A stretch of DNA of 8,149 nt, from contig URKT01000089.1 of the NCBI GenBank assembly GCA_900548495.1, forward strand, positions 1 to 8,149, given 5' to 3'. Made by a program: the position numbers and the translations under genes. Every line of letters begins with the position of its first letter. The first letter of the stretch is position 1. The notes under the pieces were generated by a model. It was given only the letters and a program-made list of their open reading frames with translations. It did no database searches and was not told the DNA's origin. The DNA comes from an uncultured Collinsella sp. (GTDB lineage: Bacteria > Actinomycetota > Coriobacteriia > Coriobacteriales > Coriobacteriaceae). Shown here in pieces: positions 6,642 through 8,149 of this stretch.

Positions 6642-7279
6642 TTCGGGCCGCCTGGGCGCGTGATCTGGTAGAGCAGCGCGTTCATAATGGCGGCCGCCAC
6701 GGTCGAACCGCCCTTGCGACCCCTCGCGACGATGGCCGGCACGCGTCGCGCGAGTAGCTCCTCTTTCGCCTCGACCACGTTCACAAACCCGACCGGCACC
6801 CCAACGACGAGCGCGGGCGCGATCTTCCCCGCGTCCATGAGCTCGGCGAGGCGCAGAAGTGCCGTGGGGGCGTTACCGACGGCCACGATGAGCGGACCCT
6901 CGATGCCGCAAGCTTTGTCCATGCTCGCAACGGCGCGAGTCGTGCCCGCGGCGCGCGCAGCCGCGGCGACATCAGGGTCGGCCATGTAGCACACGGCCTT
7001 GCAGCCGAGCTTTGCGAGCGCGGGCTTGCTTATGCCTGCGAGCGCCATGTTCGTGTCGGTGAGCACCGTGGCCCCTGCGCGCAGTGCGTCGAGCGCACAG
7101 TGCGCGGCGTCATGAGTGAAAACGAGGGAATCGGCGTACGAGAAGTCGGCAGTGGTGTGGATGACGCGCTTCACGACGGGCTCTTCGAGCGGCGGGAACG
7201 TGCGGCCGCCGAGCTCTTCGGTGATGATCTCAAAGCTGCGCCGCTCGATGTCGCCGGGCGCCATCTCCTTGGAATCCAT
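6638..7279 (-). CDS. cbiC: Precorrin-8X (cobalt-precorrin-8) methylmutase
   Basis: This 213-residue enzyme is the CbiC/CobH methylmutase, which moves the C-11 methyl group to C-12 and gives hydrogenobyrinate or cobyrinate. The RVIHTTADFSY segment contains His41, which I align with the catalytic His43 of CobH. Further family blocks are TDTNMALAGI, MDKACGIEGPLIVAVGNAPT, VVGVPVGFVNVVEAKE and ARGRKGGSTVAAAIMNALLY. The length is normal, with no gaps in the conserved blocks. The ATG follows directly on the stop of the adenosyltransferase gene (TAG then ATG). GGAG lies 6 nt upstream, with a further AAGGAG 11 nt upstream. An internal ATG at codon 6 is less likely, because its own AAGGAG touches the start codon. 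The gene's TGA overlaps the cbiJ start. The same fold serves both the aerobic and anaerobic pathways, so the symbol is interchangeable with cobH. Confidence 0.96.
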   Translation of the reverse strand: MDSKEMAPGDIERRSFEIITEELGGRTFPPLEEPVVKRVIHTTADFSYADSLVFTHDAAHCALDALRAGATVLTDTNMALAGISKPALAKLGCKAVCYMADPDVAAAARAAGTTRAVASMDKACGIEGPLIVAVGNAPTALLRLAELMDAGKIAPALVVGVPVGFVNVVEAKEELLARRVPAIVARGRKGGSTVAAAIMNALLYQITRPGGPK

Positions 7280-7795
7280 CTAGTACTCCACTCCTTCCCT
7301 TGCACATATCCCCTGCTCGTAGGGGTGTTTCTCGCACCGCATCTCGGTTATGTAGTCGGCCTTCTCCACGATCTTGCGGGAAGGCGCGCGCCCGGTGAGC
7401 GCTACTTCGACGCCGCGCGCGGACATATCGAGCGCGCGGTCCACGAGCGCCTCGTCAACAAGCCCCTTCGAAAGCGCATCGAGCGCCTCGTCGAGCACGA
7501 GCAGCCCCTCCTGCGCGCCCTCGAGCTCGGCAAGCGCGGAAGCGAGGTTCCCATCGTGCAGCTCGCACGTAGCGGCAAGTTCTTCCGACGACATCGACCA
7601 GGTAAACTTGTCCGACACCTTCCCCGCGAACACGGGCACGCCGAAATGCTCGGCGAGCAGGCGCGCCTCCCCGCTTTCTCCGTCTTTCAGGAACTGCACG
7701 ACGACGACACGGCGGCCTGCGGCGAGCATGCGAAGGGCGAGGCCCATCGCCGCCGTGGTCTTGCCTTTGCCGTCGCCATGATACACGTGGATCAT
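7280..7795 (-). CDS. cobO: Corrinoid adenosyltransferase, CobO/BtuR type
   Basis: This 171-residue enzyme transfers the adenosyl group of ATP to the cobalt of a reduced corrinoid. The P-loop GDGKGKTT (7-14) has the variant order typical of this family. It is followed by VVVVQFLKDG (30-39), GLLVLDE (97-103), TGRAPS (134-139) and the terminal signature EMRCEKHPYEQG to GVEY (151-171). It is shorter than Escherichia coli BtuR (196) because it lacks that protein's N-terminal extension, as many relatives do. I chose the ATG at 7795 because it directly precedes the P-loop strand, has GAGGAGGG just upstream and overlaps the cobQ stop in ATGA. The frame is open much further upstream through cobQ and into adapter sequence, but that part is not protein-like. 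Placement after cobQ fits sequential steps: adenosylation, then side-chain amidation. Confidence 0.95.
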   Translation of the reverse strand: MIHVYHGDGKGKTTAAMGLALRMLAAGRRVVVVQFLKDGESGEARLLAEHFGVPVFAGKVSDKFTWSMSSEELAATCELHDGNLASALAELEGAQEGLLVLDEALDALSKGLVDEALVDRALDMSARGVEVALTGRAPSRKIVEKADYITEMRCEKHPYEQGICAREGVEY

Positions 7796-8107
7796 ACGCC
7801 CTCCTCGATAATGCAGTAGACATACTCCATGTCGAGCGCTCCGCGCACGACGTCGGCCAGGCGGTCGAACTCGCGCGCACGGTGATCGGCCGCGGACGCC
7901 GCGCCCGCAGCACCCACGACGCTCTCGGGCAGGCCGCGCATGCGCGCGAGCGAGCGCGCGAGGGCGAGCGCCACCCCCGGTTCGTCGAACAGGCCGTGGA
8001 GATAGGTTCCGAACACGTTTCCGCAGGCCGCGCCTTCTGGTTTGCCGCCAATCGTGCCCGCATGGGCGCAGGAAACGGTCGTTTCGCCGTCGTGAATCTC
8101 GTACCCG
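7792..8107 (-). CDS. cobQ: Cobyric acid synthase, C-terminal 104 residues
   Basis: This is the 3' end of cobyric acid synthase, which uses glutamine and ATP to amidate side chains b, d, e and g of adenosylcobyrinate a,c-diamide. What remains is the end of the class I glutamine amidotransferase domain: GYEIHDGET at the start, then GNVFGTYLHGLFD (29-41) with the probable catalytic His37, and the family-typical ending FDRLADVVRGALDMEYVY. The full protein is usually about 480-510 residues, so four fifths are missing. Reading upstream, residues SDRICMESGM appear in the same frame, but they come from adapter bases 8108 onward and are not part of the protein. The stop TGA overlaps the start of the adenosyltransferase gene. 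CobB is related, but the GYEIH block and the C-terminal ending favour CobQ. Confidence 0.92.
7799..7806 (-). promoter_or_regulatory. Ribosome binding site deciding the adenosyltransferase start
   Basis: On the minus strand GAGGAGGG precedes the ATG at 7795 by only a few bases, inside the end of cobQ. It supports this start over any upstream alternative in the same long open frame. Confidence 0.8.
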
Positions 8108-8149
8108 CTGTCTCTTATACACATCTCCGAGCCCACGAGACATGCGCAG
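8108..8149. other. Untrimmed Illumina Nextera adapter and index (artefact)
   Basis: Bases 8108-8126 read CTGTCTCTTATACACATCT, the Tn5 mosaic end used in Nextera libraries. Bases 8127-8141 read CCGAGCCCACGAGAC, the read-2 adapter. The last eight bases, ATGCGCAG, sit exactly where an i7 index would be and match, from memory, Nextera XT index N722. On the minus strand this tail translates to the well-known contaminant peptides MCIRDS and DVYKRQ. The contig therefore ends in a read that ran through its insert into the adapter. Genomic sequence stops at 8107. Confidence 0.98.

Noticed and set aside
7100..7819. A 239-codon plus-strand open frame opposite cbiC and cobO
   Set aside because: It is antisense to two well-supported enzymes with overlapping start-stop junctions. 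The high GC of this block keeps several frames open by chance, and no motif is seen.
8108..8126. Tn5 mosaic end suggesting a transposon insertion
   Set aside because: It is followed exactly by the synthetic read-2 adapter and an 8-nt index and ends the sequence, so it is library adapter, not a mobile element.

Overview
The window looks like a draft contig from a member of the class Coriobacteriia (Actinomycetota). The left part most resembles Collinsella in protein flavour and base composition. That placement is inferred from remembered family sequences, not from a search. It holds eight protein genes: six are complete and two are cut by the ends. I see no tRNA, rRNA, CRISPR array, transposase or phage gene.

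Left part (1-5833, all + strand, roughly 50-62% GC in sampled lines). The 3' end of an iron-sulfur L-serine dehydratase gene (2-397) is followed by a clear intrinsic terminator (416-442). Next, behind a perfect TATAAT box, comes a membrane-anchored L,D-transpeptidase with a YkuD catalytic domain (547-2280), a peptidoglycan cross-linking enzyme. After a 132-nt gap with a strong 12-bp inverted repeat touching a second TATAAT box, a three-gene operon encodes a MacAB-like ABC export system: adaptor (2413-3849), ATPase (3849-4622) and permease (4619-5833). The three genes overlap by 1 and 4 nt and are probably translated as a coupled set.

Right part (5868-8107, all - strand, roughly 70-77% GC in sampled lines). 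This is a tightly packed cobalamin operon. In transcription order it runs cobyric acid synthase (cobQ, 3' end only), corrinoid adenosyltransferase (cobO/btuR), precorrin-8X methylmutase (cbiC/cobH) and precorrin-6A reductase (cbiJ/cobK). Junctions are ATGA, TAG-ATG and GTGA. The adenosyltransferase and CobQ catalyse successive late steps; the other two act earlier on the corrin ring. The two blocks converge at a 34-nt gap with no visible terminator, where base composition and codon use change abruptly.

Right end (8108-8149). The last 42 bases are not biological. They are an Illumina Nextera/Tn5 mosaic end, the read-2 adapter and an 8-nt index. The genomic sequence stops at 8107 inside cobQ. 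Any open reading frame running into this tail has an artificial N-terminus.

I do not see a convincing undescribed system. The points most worth a second look are the untrimmed adapter, the sharp composition boundary near 5834-5867, and the inverted repeat at the exporter promoter.
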